NCBI GenBank assembly: GCA_964400725.1
Contig: CAYNVS010000059.1
Coordinates: forward strand, 1-14,596
Source of the DNA: CAYNVS01 sp964400725
GTDB lineage: Bacteria; Myxococcota_A; SURF-8; CAYNVS01
Direction of reading: 5' to 3'
DNA length: 14,596 nucleotides
The position numbers and the translations under genes are program-made. This document shows, in pieces, positions 6,289 to 13,900 of this stretch. Within the stretch, counting starts at the first letter, position 1. Each line of letters starts with the position of its first letter. Under the pieces are notes generated by a model. It saw only the letters and a program-made list of their open reading frames with translations. It was not told the DNA's origin and ran no database searches.

Positions 6289-9200
6289 TTAATCAAGCGT
6301 GTCCGCCGGATCATGTTGCGTTTTTATTACTTTCGCCTTGAGGTTTTCAACGATGAAATACATAACCGGCACTATGATAAGCGTTAGGAACGTGGAAGTC
6401 GTAAGACCGCCGATAACCGCCACCGCCATCGGCGCGCGCTGTTCGCCGCCTTCGCTCAACGCCAGCGCGACCGGAATCATGCCGAATATCATAGCGGCCG
6501 TAGTCATTAATATCGGGCGGAGCCTGACCGGACCCGCCGCCAGAAGCGCGTCGCGCACTCCCATGCCGCGCTCTCGCAGCGTGTTCGTATAATCGACCAG
6601 AAGGATTGCGTTTTTCGTAACCAATCCCATCAGCATGATTATTCCGATCATGCTCATCATGTTCATCGTGTAATTAAATATCAACAGGCCGCCCATAGCG
6701 CCGATTATAGAAAACGGAAGCGACATCATAATGGTAAGCGGATGCAGGAAACTTTCAAACTGCGCGGCTAGAATGAGATAAACCATTACAATCGCCAAGA
6801 AAAGCGCGAGTCCCAGCTGCTCGAAAGAATCCTTCATAATGTCGGCCATGCCCGTCCACGAACCTTTGACGTTTTCGGTAAGGGTCGCGGCTTTTTCGTC
6901 TATCTCCTTTACCGCGTCGCCGAGAGCCTTTCCTTGGAGGTTGGCCAAAACGGTAACGTTTCTCATGCGGCTGCGGCGCTCGATTTTGGACGGCCCTTCT
7001 CCCTGTTTGATTTTAATAAGATTGGACAGCGGAACCAGCGCGCCGGTCGTGCTGCGCGCCTTCAGCTTGAGTATGTCTTCGGGCGTCTTCCGCATTTCGC
7101 CCGGCAGCTGCACGCGGACGTCGTAACGGGTGCCGTTTGTAACAAGCTCGCCCGCTTTTTCTCCGGCAAAGAAGGTGCGAATCGTTAAAGCCAGCATGGC
7201 GATTGGAACGCCGAGATCGGCCGCGCGGTCTCGGTCGATTATAACCGAGAATTCGGGCTTGCCGCCGCGGTAGGTCGTGTCGATGTCAACGTAGCCGCCT
7301 TTTTCCTTCATCATCGCTATAATTTTATCCGCCGCGGAGTTAAGCTGGCCGAAATCCCTTCCCTGAAGGTTGTATTGAATTATCGCCGAGCGCATGAAGC
7401 CCGAATCGCCCATGCCGCCTACCGGATCGACTGAAAATAACGCTTCGGGGCGGTTGGAAAAAAGTTTTCGCATATAAATCATGCCGTCGTTTTGGTTGAA
7501 GGCTCTCGTATTCTTTGGGGTAAAGTTGACTTGAATGACGCCTTTGTTTACTTCCTGCTCGGTTCCGCCTCCGATGGTCGTAAATGTGTAGTCAACGCCC
7601 GGAACCTTGCGTATTTCCTCGCCGATTTTGGCGACGTATTCTTTTGTCTTCTCAAGGCTCGTTCCCGTCGGCATTTCTACGGAGACTTTAAGCATTCCTC
7701 TGTCTTCGGTCGGCATAAATTCCGATTTAACGAACTTGCCGAGGAACAGAGAAAAGACGAAAATTCCTATCGCAATCGCTATGGTCGCCGCTTTATGGTC
7801 GAGCGCCCATGCGAGAATTCCTTTATACGTTTCGTCGAGACGATTAAGAAACGCTCCGAAGGCTCGGAAAAGAACGTTGTCTTTGCGCTCGTCCTGAATT
7901 TTTAAAAAACGCGAAGAGAGCATAGGGGTAAGAGTGAAGGCCACGAACAGCGATATTACCACCGCGAACGCGACGGTTAGGCCGAACTGCACGAAGAAAC
8001 GCCCGATCATTCCCTTCATCATTCCGACGGGCACGAAGACCGCGACGATTGTCGCCGTAGTCGCCATAACCGCGAGGCCGATTTCGCGCACGGCGTCGCT
8101 TGCCGCCTTCATAGGCCGTTTTCCCATTTCAAGGTGTCGGTGAATGTTTTCTATTACGACTATCGCGTCGTCGATGAGCATGCCGATTGAAAGGGAAAGA
8201 GCCAGCATGGATATGACGTTGAAGGTGAAGTTGGCCGACTTGATAAAGGCGAACGTCGCTATGACGCTGGTAGGCAGCGCGAGAGCCGAGATAAGCGTGG
8301 CGCGCCAGTCTCGAAGAAAAAGATAAACTATGAGAACGGCGAAGAACGCGCCGATTATCAAGTCTTCTTTGACGCCGGAAATGGCGTTTTTAATGAACGT
8401 CGAATTATCGACCGGTATGCTCAGCTTAACGCCGCTGGGCATTTCCTTTTTTAACTTTTCTATTTCCGCCTTTAATTTATCGGCTACGTTGACGGTGTTG
8501 GCGCCGGACTGTTTGCGGATAACCAGCGAAACGGCCGAAACTGAGCTTACGTCCGAATGCGAGCGGCTCTCTACTTCGCCGTCCTCTACTTTGGCGACGT
8601 CGCCTATTTTAATTGTCGCGCCGTTGTAGGCGGTTATTATAATGTTTGCCAGCGCGTTGGCGTCGTTGACCTGCCCTTTGGTTTTTACGACGAATTCCTT
8701 TTCTCCCATGTCGATGCGGCCGCCGGGGATTTCTACGTTTTGCGCTTTCAAGGTCTGCACTATGTCGCTTGAAGTAAGGCCGTACGCCTCGGCGCGCATC
8801 GGATCGAGCCAAACTTTGAATTCTCTCTTCTGGTTTCCAATAAGGTCGATGCCGCCGACGCCCGCGACGGTTTCGAGTCTTTGCTTAACTATGTCCTCGG
8901 CTATGCGCGTCAATTCCTTGGGGGAGAGGTTCCCCGATAACGCCAGCGACAGAACGGGCATCGCGCCCAAGTCGAACTTTTGAACGATAGGCGGATCAAG
9001 GTCGGAGGGAAGGTCTTTCAATACGAGAGACATTTTGTCTCGGACGTCCTGCACCGCTTGGTTGGCGTCGCGCTCAAGCTCGAATTGAATAATTACCATT
9101 CCCACGCTTTCCATGCTTCGCGACGAAAGCACTTTGATGGCCTGAATCTGGTTTACCGCCTCCTCGATTTTGTCGATAATTTTGCTTTCAATCGTTTCGG

Positions 9201-9366
9201 GGTCGGCGCCGGGGTAGATTGCCGTAATGGTTACTACGGGAAACTCGACCTCCGGCATGAGGTCGATTCCGATGCGAAAATACGAGGTAATGCCGAAGAC
9301 CAGCAGAACGCTCGTCATAACCGTTGCGAGAACCGGACGTTTTATGGATACGTCGGCAAGTTTCAT
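6289..9366 (-). CDS. RND-type efflux permease (HAE1/AcrB-like)
   Basis: A 1025-residue inner-membrane proton-driven exporter, normal length for the family. It begins with TM1 and the typical 'IDLMPEVEFPVVTITAIYPGADPETIE' entry to the first periplasmic porter domain, and duplicated halves with a second large periplasmic loop follow. Proton-relay residues are present: the Asp pair in TM4 ('LIDDAIVVIENIHRH', D399/D400) and the TM10 lysine in 'GLVTKNAILLVDY' (K918), with 'RLRPILMT' (about 948-955) and the terminal 'GGLTTSTFLTLIIVPVMY' helix. Substrate cannot be deduced. The ATG has GGAGGT six bases upstream. It sits 45 bp after the periplasmic adaptor gene, in the usual adaptor-permease order, and ends at a strong terminator. 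No outer-membrane TolC-like channel gene is in the window, so the pump must borrow one. Confidence 0.95.
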   Translation of the reverse strand: MKLADVSIKRPVLATVMTSVLLVFGITSYFRIGIDLMPEVEFPVVTITAIYPGADPETIESKIIDKIEEAVNQIQAIKVLSSRSMESVGMVIIQFELERDANQAVQDVRDKMSLVLKDLPSDLDPPIVQKFDLGAMPVLSLALSGNLSPKELTRIAEDIVKQRLETVAGVGGIDLIGNQKREFKVWLDPMRAEAYGLTSSDIVQTLKAQNVEIPGGRIDMGEKEFVVKTKGQVNDANALANIIITAYNGATIKIGDVAKVEDGEVESRSHSDVSSVSAVSLVIRKQSGANTVNVADKLKAEIEKLKKEMPSGVKLSIPVDNSTFIKNAISGVKEDLIIGAFFAVLIVYLFLRDWRATLISALALPTSVIATFAFIKSANFTFNVISMLALSLSIGMLIDDAIVVIENIHRHLEMGKRPMKAASDAVREIGLAVMATTATIVAVFVPVGMMKGMIGRFFVQFGLTVAFAVVISLFVAFTLTPMLSSRFLKIQDERKDNVLFRAFGAFLNRLDETYKGILAWALDHKAATIAIAIGIFVFSLFLGKFVKSEFMPTEDRGMLKVSVEMPTGTSLEKTKEYVAKIGEEIRKVPGVDYTFTTIGGGTEQEVNKGVIQVNFTPKNTRAFNQNDGMIYMRKLFSNRPEALFSVDPVGGMGDSGFMRSAIIQYNLQGRDFGQLNSAADKIIAMMKEKGGYVDIDTTYRGGKPEFSVIIDRDRAADLGVPIAMLALTIRTFFAGEKAGELVTNGTRYDVRVQLPGEMRKTPEDILKLKARSTTGALVPLSNLIKIKQGEGPSKIERRSRMRNVTVLANLQGKALGDAVKEIDEKAATLTENVKGSWTGMADIMKDSFEQLGLALFLAIVMVYLILAAQFESFLHPLTIMMSLPFSIIGAMGGLLIFNYTMNMMSMIGIIMLMGLVTKNAILLVDYTNTLRERGMGVRDALLAAGPVRLRPILMTTAAMIFGMIPVALALSEGGEQRAPMAVAVIGGLTTSTFLTLIIVPVMYFIVENLKAKVIKTQHDPADTLD

Positions 9367-9411
9367 TGGTTACCTCCGTCGGGCGTTTTAAACTTCTTGG
9401 GCTGCGCCCGG

Positions 9412-10338
9412 TTATTTTTTAACCGGCTCGTTCGCGCTCTGCTTGTTTTCTTTATTTAGCAGCTTTACTTCCGCGAACATTCCGGGGCGGAGCTCTCTAT
9501 CCTTGTTCGGTATTTCTATGATGGCCGAAAAGGCTCGCATCTGCGGAACCAGCGAGGCTACTATTCGGCTGATTTTTCCTTTAAATTCCTTATTAATAGC
9601 TTTGAAGGCAATCAGCACTTCGTCCCCTTCCTTAACGTTGGCGGTCTCTGATTCGGGCACTTGTATGCGCAGGTCGATTATATCGACGTCCTCTATGACG
9701 ATGAGCGGAGTGGGCGGCATAGTCGTGGCGCGCTCTCCTTCGGAAATCATCTTTTTAATTACGAGCGCTTTATAGGGCGCTTTTATCATCGTATCCTTCA
9801 TCGCCTTTTTGCCCATCTCCACGGCGACGGCGGCCTGTTTGACGCCCGCTTCGGCGGCTTTAAGCCTCGCCTCGGAAACGTCGAACTGCGCTTTGGAAAT
9901 GGAGTTGGACTCAAGCAGCGACTTCATACGGTCGTAATCGAGCTTTGATATTTCGTAGTTCGCTTTGGCGGCGTCCAGCGCGGCTTCGCCCTGCTGAAGT
10001 TGAAGGGCTATATCCGACGAGTCTAGCGTAACCAGAAGCTCTCCTTCGTTTACGTACTGTCCTTCTTTAACGTGAACCTTCTCGACGTTGCCGGGAACCT
10101 TGACCGAAAGAACGCTCCGCCTGTGAGCCTCCGCGCTGCCGGAAAGCCACGAAGTCGAAATTTCGCTCAGTTCTTCGCTTTTCTTTTTTTCGACCGAGTC
10201 CGTTTTGGGCTTTGCGGCCTGCTCTTTCGTCTCCGGAAGTTTGGCCTTCGCGCCGCTCTCGCCTGAGCACCCCCACCCAGACGCGAACGAGGCGGCGATA
10301 ATTATTATAGTTAAAATGGTAAAACTAGTTTTGCGCAT
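9412..10338 (-). CDS. RND efflux periplasmic adaptor (membrane fusion protein)
   Basis: A 308-residue HlyD/AcrA-type adaptor that bridges the inner-membrane RND pump to an outer-membrane channel. A signal sequence (residues 4-20) ends in a cysteine (C24), suggesting lipid anchoring, but the preceding S-G-W-G is a poor lipobox. A charged linker (25-60) is followed by the first lipoyl half ('VKVPGNVEKVHVKEGQYVNEGELLVTLD', 79-106), a helical hairpin (about 110-182) and the second lipoyl half ('DTMIKAPYKALVIKKMISEGERA'). Beta-barrel strands come next, with 'VPESETANVKEGDEVLIAF' and a closing 'LRPGMFAEVKL' motif. The hairpin is short, as in smaller adaptors. The ATG is preceded by GAGG, and the gene is first in a two-gene operon with the permease. 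Confidence 0.93.
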   Translation of the reverse strand: MRKTSFTILTIIIIAASFASGWGCSGESGAKAKLPETKEQAAKPKTDSVEKKKSEELSEISTSWLSGSAEAHRRSVLSVKVPGNVEKVHVKEGQYVNEGELLVTLDSSDIALQLQQGEAALDAAKANYEISKLDYDRMKSLLESNSISKAQFDVSEARLKAAEAGVKQAAVAVEMGKKAMKDTMIKAPYKALVIKKMISEGERATTMPPTPLIVIEDVDIIDLRIQVPESETANVKEGDEVLIAFKAINKEFKGKISRIVASLVPQMRAFSAIIEIPNKDRELRPGMFAEVKLLNKENKQSANEPVKK

Positions 10339-10409
10339 TTATAACCTCGCTGAATACAATAATTAATTACAAAAATGCCTTTGCGCGCATTAAACGCCAA
10401 AGCGAAACA

Positions 10410-10438
10410 CAATTAGCATACGCGGGGCGCGTTGTCAA
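10410..10438 (-). promoter_or_regulatory. Sigma-70-like promoter of the RND efflux operon
   Basis: On the minus strand a perfect TTGACA (10433-10438) stands 17 bases from TAATTG (10410-10415). The -10 is weak but is preceded by TG-C, the extended -10 arrangement. It lies about 70 bases before the adaptor start codon. The spacer is very GC-rich (ACGCGCCCCGCG), which could affect opening or host a regulator; no regulator gene is adjacent. Confidence 0.5.
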
Positions 10439-10606
10439 AATTATTTTTATTACCATTCGGTAGGTTAAGGCTTGATAAATCTTGCTTTTACGCCGGCTGA
10501 CTTGCGGCCGCCGTTTGCCGTTTGGTCTCTCGCTTCTTGTTTTTCGCTGATGTTTCGCATACGTCCGGCGAGTCGGAGATAAGGATGAGAACGAAATTAA
10601 TTTAAC

Positions 10607-10641
10607 AACCTCTGCGCTCTCCGCGAGCTCTGCGGTTTTTT
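10607..10641. repeat. CTCTGCG-type dispersed repeat fragment
   Basis: Three imperfect direct units, CCTCTGCG, CTCTCCGCG and AGCTCTGCGG (10609-10635), are followed on the plus strand by six T. A tiny CCGC/GCGG stem sits just before the T-run. The phrase resembles short 'CTCTGCG...CTCTGCGGT' intergenic repeats that I recall from many environmental bacterial genomes. Only one copy is visible here, so its dispersed nature is from memory, not from this window. Confidence 0.4.
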
Positions 10642-10659
10642 ATACAAACTGGGGACTGC

Positions 10660-11847
10660 TCAGGGCGCAAACCTGACGTAATTCCGTTTTTTTATCAATG
10701 TTTTCAAATCTTTTTTATACTTTTCCGCCGCCTCGACGCGCGTTTTCTCAATCTCTTCAATAGTTTCAGGTTCGGGGCATGAAGCGTCTTCCGCTGCCGC
10801 TTGCATTACAAGCCTGTAAACGTCCGCAAGCGAAATCCCTCCGCTCAGGTATTCGGCGACGGCGGCTTCGTCCATCGCGCAGAAGTTTACGGCCGCCCGC
10901 CTGCTTTTTATCAAAACTGGCGCGACCGCCAGCATATCAGCCGCCCATCCGTCGGGCTTTTTAAACTCAAGCCCGCTTTCGTATAAATTCATCGGCGGAA
11001 CTTTGGACGATGCGCGGCAGCCGGTAAGGCTCGAAAGGGCTTTGCGTATAGCGGCGCGCATGTCGGGCTCGCTGGCCATAAATGCGGTCGCTCCGTCCCG
11101 CGTCGTTATTCCTGCGTGAACTTTCGCCTGAGGATGAATGGCGACGTCTATTCCGCCATGCTCAAATCCGAACAGCCTTGACGCGACTACGACTTCAAGC
11201 GTTTTATTGACGAGCGTTGCGGAATCTATCGTAATTTTCTCGCCCATTTTCCATCGGGGATGCGCCAGAGCCTCGGACGCCGAGGCGTCGGCAAAATACT
11301 CGAAACTTTTGCCCCAAAACGGCCCTCCCGAGGCGGTGATTAGAAGCCTATCGACGCTTTTTTTCCCTAATTTGCTTGTCAGAAACCATAGAGCCGTAAG
11401 CTCGGAGTCTATCGGAATAAGCCGTTTCGCGCCGGATTTGCCCGCGAGTTTTAACAAAAGGTCGGCGGCCTGCGCCATAGGCTCTTTAGACGCCATAAAC
11501 AGCGCGCATCCGCGTTCAAGCGCGAAAGCGGCGGTTAAAAGGGCGTCTCCGGAACTCGACGCGAGCATTACGGCGTCGGGCGAGGTTTCCGCTATAATTT
11601 GATTGACGGAGTTTGCGCCCGCCGCCACTTTTAGTTTGCCGCCGCCTTGTTTTTGCGCCCGCGCCGCGGCTTTGTCGTCCGCAAGGCCGACAGTTTGGCA
11701 GTCGAATTTACGCGCCTGCTCCAAAACCGCGTCCGCCGATTTTCCGGCGCACAGCCCGACTATTTTATAATCTCCTCCGGCGCTTATGCAGTCGAGAGTT
11801 GCGCGGCCTATGGCGCCGCTTGAGCCGATAACCGCGATGGTTTTCAA
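10660..11847 (-). CDS. dxr: 1-deoxy-D-xylulose 5-phosphate reductoisomerase (divergent)
   Basis: The NADPH-dependent second step of the MEP isoprenoid pathway, converting DXP to 2-C-methyl-D-erythritol 4-phosphate. It has 395 residues, normal length. The nucleotide-binding start is 'AVIGSSGAIGRATLD' (usual G-S/A-TGSIG). Metal ligands equivalent to E. coli D150, E152 and E231 are present (D147, E149, E218), as are the flexible loop 'HPRWKMG' (H196), 'SGGPF', 'DSATLVNK' and 'IHPQ' (H238). Several usually conserved positions differ: 'ASKEPMA' for ANKESLV, 'DSELTA' for DSEHNA, V221 for E. coli E234, and 'CAMDE' for NAANE. The gene starts with TTG, 15 bp after the cysteine-rich lipoprotein stop, so it is probably co-transcribed with it rather than with cdsA/uppS as often seen elsewhere. 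The assignment is firm at family level; whether kinetics are normal is unknown. Confidence 0.9.
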   Translation of the reverse strand: MKTIAVIGSSGAIGRATLDCISAGGDYKIVGLCAGKSADAVLEQARKFDCQTVGLADDKAAARAQKQGGGKLKVAAGANSVNQIIAETSPDAVMLASSSGDALLTAAFALERGCALFMASKEPMAQAADLLLKLAGKSGAKRLIPIDSELTALWFLTSKLGKKSVDRLLITASGGPFWGKSFEYFADASASEALAHPRWKMGEKITIDSATLVNKTLEVVVASRLFGFEHGGIDVAIHPQAKVHAGITTRDGATAFMASEPDMRAAIRKALSSLTGCRASSKVPPMNLYESGLEFKKPDGWAADMLAVAPVLIKSRRAAVNFCAMDEAAVAEYLSGGISLADVYRLVMQAAAEDASCPEPETIEEIEKTRVEAAEKYKKDLKTLIKKRNYVRFAP

Positions 11848-11862
11848 CGCCGACGCCCGCCT

Positions 11863-13764
11863 TTACTGAACGCAGCCGTAAAACGGGTCGCATTTGCCGG
11901 ACGCGCAGCATACCTGCGTCTGCGACGTCAAATTGGGGCAGCAAACGTTTCCCGGACAGCATTCGGCATTGTAATCGCATTCAGCCCAAATCTGCGTGCA
12001 GGTTACGCACTTGAATTGAGTGTTGGCGTCGCAGTACTGGCCGGTCTGGCATGAAGGCGGACACTGAGTAGAGGAGCCGCTTTTGCAAACGCCCGAAATC
12101 TGGTCGCAGGTCGTTCCCGACGGGCAGGAAGTCAGAATGCGGCAGTCTTGCTGGCATATTCCGCCGCGGCACTGATTGTTGTATCCGCAGGACGACGCGC
12201 AAGAAGCGTCGCAGCCGTGCGCGGAGCAGTACTGCCCCGTTCCGCAGGAGGTTTCGCAGAAGGGAACGACTTGAACTTCGGTCGGAGAAAACACTTTAAT
12301 AATAGCGACGCGCTCGAAAGTGTTGGCGGCTTTGGTAACCCGGTCGAAGTAATAGACCTGCGTCTCGAATATCGTAATTTTAATTCTTAGCGCCTCGTTG
12401 GCCGGCGTTCCGCCGTCGTAGTAACGGTACCAGATTACGTAATCTCCGACGTCGCCGAAGCGCGGCAGAACGATCGTTTCGCCCGCGCCGCCCGCGTTGG
12501 AATCGTGGTTAAGCCGCGGGTCGTCGTTGTCGTCGGACGGGTTGCCCCATTTAGGGATATTGGTCGGCGTAGTTCCGTCTTTGGTGTTGCAGTTGTACCA
12601 ATTGCAGTCGGCGGAATTAGACTCGTCGCGTATCGTATTCGGGTCGTAGGCTCCGTTCGGCCTTGTCAGATGAATGTCTAGATCGGCGGTCGCGCTCGCC
12701 CAGTACAATTCTATTTTTGCGCCCATAAGCCCTTTGCCGCAAGTTCCCCAGCCGTCGCAGACGTCGGGGTAGGACGAGATATTGCCGTCGTTGCAGCTCG
12801 TTCCCTGCTCGGCGTATTGCTGCGAGCAGCCGTCGTTGTAAACGTCGCATACGCTTTTAAGGCAAGCATTCTGCGTCAGTTGGTTGCACGAAATCATGTT
12901 GTCCCAGCCGTCTCCCGCCGCGTTGCAGACCCGGTAAGTGTTGTCTTCAAAGCAGTATTTTTCAAACGGCACGCAAATATTGGAGTTTTCTTCCTCGCGT
13001 TTGTCTTCTTCCATCATGTCCGGTTCCGCGGAATCGAACTCGTCTTCGTCCGCGATGTCGTATTCGAGCGGAACGTCCTCTTCCGAGGGCTCCTCTTCCT
13101 CGTCCTCGGCGGTTTCTTCCTCGATCGCCGTCTCTTCTTCGGCAAGAGTTTCCTCGGCGTAATCGTATTCCGTCCAATCGCCGTCGAGCGGCTTAGGCGA
13201 ACATTTATGCGCGGAGTCGCAGAAATATCCCCACGGACAAAGCGAGTCGTTGATGCACTCTACGCAGTAAAGTTCGCTCTCAAGACAAACGAACCCGTTG
13301 GCGCAGTCGTCGGGGTTGCCCGGACGGCACAGCTTTACGCATAAATGTTCCGGACCGCACTTTTGTCCGCCCTTGCAGTCCGAGTCGCCGAAGCAAAAAG
13401 CCGATTCCGTATCGGCGGCGTCGGTTTCTTCGGCGGCGTCAAAGTCGTTTTCGTTTTGCCTGCAGCGGTAATTTACGCAGGAATAGCCGGTTCCGCAAAG
13501 CGAATCGTTGGTGCATTCGACGCAGAAAAGTTCGCTCTCAAGACATACCGAGCCCATGGCGCAGTCGTCCGGGAAACCCGGACGGCACAGCTTGACGCAT
13601 TCTTTGTATGAGGCGCATTTATAACCGCCCGGACATTCCTCGTTAGCCGCGCATTTTTGCGGTCCGTCAACCGATTTTCCGCCGGCAGACGAGCAGGACG
13701 AAGCAAAGGAAACCGCCGCCGCGGCGGTCAGCAATAATATATATATTTTTAAGTTATCGCGCAT
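11863..13764 (-). CDS. Modular cysteine-rich lipoprotein with acidic linker and beta-sandwich domain
   Basis: A 633-residue protein from the ATG at 13764. I chose that start because GGAG precedes it and it opens directly into a lipoprotein signal (LLLTAAAAVSFASS-C24); the frame extends to 13839 without an RBS and into the promoter. Order of parts: two near-identical cysteine modules (about 38-101 and 124-188, sharing 'CVKLCRPG-x-PDDCA'); a 67-residue linker with 36 Asp/Glu (194-260); a cysteine segment (264-342); a beta-sandwich-like domain (about 345-500) with 'ATADLDIHLTRPNG', 'CNWYNC', 'PKWG' and 'DDNDDPRLNHD', a layout common in Myxococcota-type surface proteins and reminiscent of DUF2135/YfaP-like folds; and a C-terminal run of C-x5-C repeats (503-633) ending in CC pairs. 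It contains 63 cysteines. It probably faces the cell exterior. The acidic patches could bind calcium, which is inference. Function unknown. Confidence 0.87.
   Translation of the reverse strand: MRDNLKIYILLLTAAAAVSFASSCSSAGGKSVDGPQKCAANEECPGGYKCASYKECVKLCRPGFPDDCAMGSVCLESELFCVECTNDSLCGTGYSCVNYRCRQNENDFDAAEETDAADTESAFCFGDSDCKGGQKCGPEHLCVKLCRPGNPDDCANGFVCLESELYCVECINDSLCPWGYFCDSAHKCSPKPLDGDWTEYDYAEETLAEEETAIEEETAEDEEEEPSEEDVPLEYDIADEDEFDSAEPDMMEEDKREEENSNICVPFEKYCFEDNTYRVCNAAGDGWDNMISCNQLTQNACLKSVCDVYNDGCSQQYAEQGTSCNDGNISSYPDVCDGWGTCGKGLMGAKIELYWASATADLDIHLTRPNGAYDPNTIRDESNSADCNWYNCNTKDGTTPTNIPKWGNPSDDNDDPRLNHDSNAGGAGETIVLPRFGDVGDYVIWYRYYDGGTPANEALRIKITIFETQVYYFDRVTKAANTFERVAIIKVFSPTEVQVVPFCETSCGTGQYCSAHGCDASCASSCGYNNQCRGGICQQDCRILTSCPSGTTCDQISGVCKSGSSTQCPPSCQTGQYCDANTQFKCVTCTQIWAECDYNAECCPGNVCCPNLTSQTQVCCASGKCDPFYGCVQ
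13241..13342 (-). repeat. Internal repeat, copy A (lipoprotein module 2)
   Basis: This 102-bp stretch aligns without gaps to 13499-13600 (offset 258 bp) with about 16 mismatches by hand count, roughly 84% identity. It encodes the shared 'CVKLCRPG...CLESEL-x-CVEC-x-NDSLC' module. It indicates a fairly recent in-frame duplication inside the modular lipoprotein gene. Confidence 0.85.
13499..13600 (-). repeat. Internal repeat, copy B (lipoprotein module 1)
   Basis: Partner of 13241-13342. The identical core 'AAGTTCGCTCTCAAGACA' on the plus strand occurs in both copies. This copy encodes the membrane-proximal module. Confidence 0.85.
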
Positions 13765-13810
13765 TTTCCAAACTCCGTTTTTAGAGCGAAAAGACTTCAT
13801 TAATAAACTC

Positions 13811-13839
13811 TTAATACCAATTATTATTAAAGTTGTCAA
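13811..13839 (-). promoter_or_regulatory. Sigma-70-like promoter of the modular lipoprotein-dxr unit
   Basis: On the minus strand a perfect TTGACA (13834-13839) is followed after 17 bases by TATTAA (13811-13816). The predicted transcript start is about 40 bases before the ATG at 13764. The spacer is AT-rich. With only 15 bp between the lipoprotein gene and dxr, this promoter probably also drives dxr. Confidence 0.6.
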
Positions 13840-13848
13840 AAGCGAAGA

Positions 13849-13863
13849 GCCGCCGAAGGCGGC
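13849..13863. promoter_or_regulatory. Palindrome between divergent promoters
   Basis: GCCGCC and GGCGGC flank a 3-base GAA centre. On the minus strand the RNA form would be a CGCC-UUCG-GCGG tetraloop hairpin. It sits between the two outward-facing -35 boxes, 9 bp from the left one and 37 bp from the right one, and is not followed by a clear U-run on either strand. It could be an operator, or a terminator remnant or REP-like hairpin; the sequence alone does not decide. Confidence 0.35.
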
Positions 13864-13900
13864 GATTATAGAATTAAAGTTTTTAGGGCGGCCTCTCTAC

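Larger units (their letters stand above)
10339..10659. other. 321-bp intergenic region between dxr and the efflux operon
   Basis: The left part holds a promoter for the efflux operon (10410-10438). The right part (10607-10641) holds three imperfect CTCTGCG-type units followed by T6. Between them (about 10465-10560) a minus-strand frame of 31 codons starts at ATG 10560, but it lacks a clear ribosome binding site and family resemblance, so I do not call it. No tRNA, riboswitch or clear dxr terminator was recognised. Confidence 0.5.

Noticed and set aside
10468..10560. 31-codon basic minus-strand frame in the gap downstream of dxr
   Set aside because: No convincing ribosome binding site, no family resemblance, and it lies between a repeat and a promoter; chance cannot be excluded.
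12938..13162. Serine-rich plus-strand frame over the acidic linker
   Set aside because: It is the complement of Glu/Asp codons (TCC/TCT runs) and has no start signals.
13849..13863. CRISPR-like or terminator call for the palindrome
   Set aside because: There is a single copy with no spacer periodicity, and no U-run follows on either strand.
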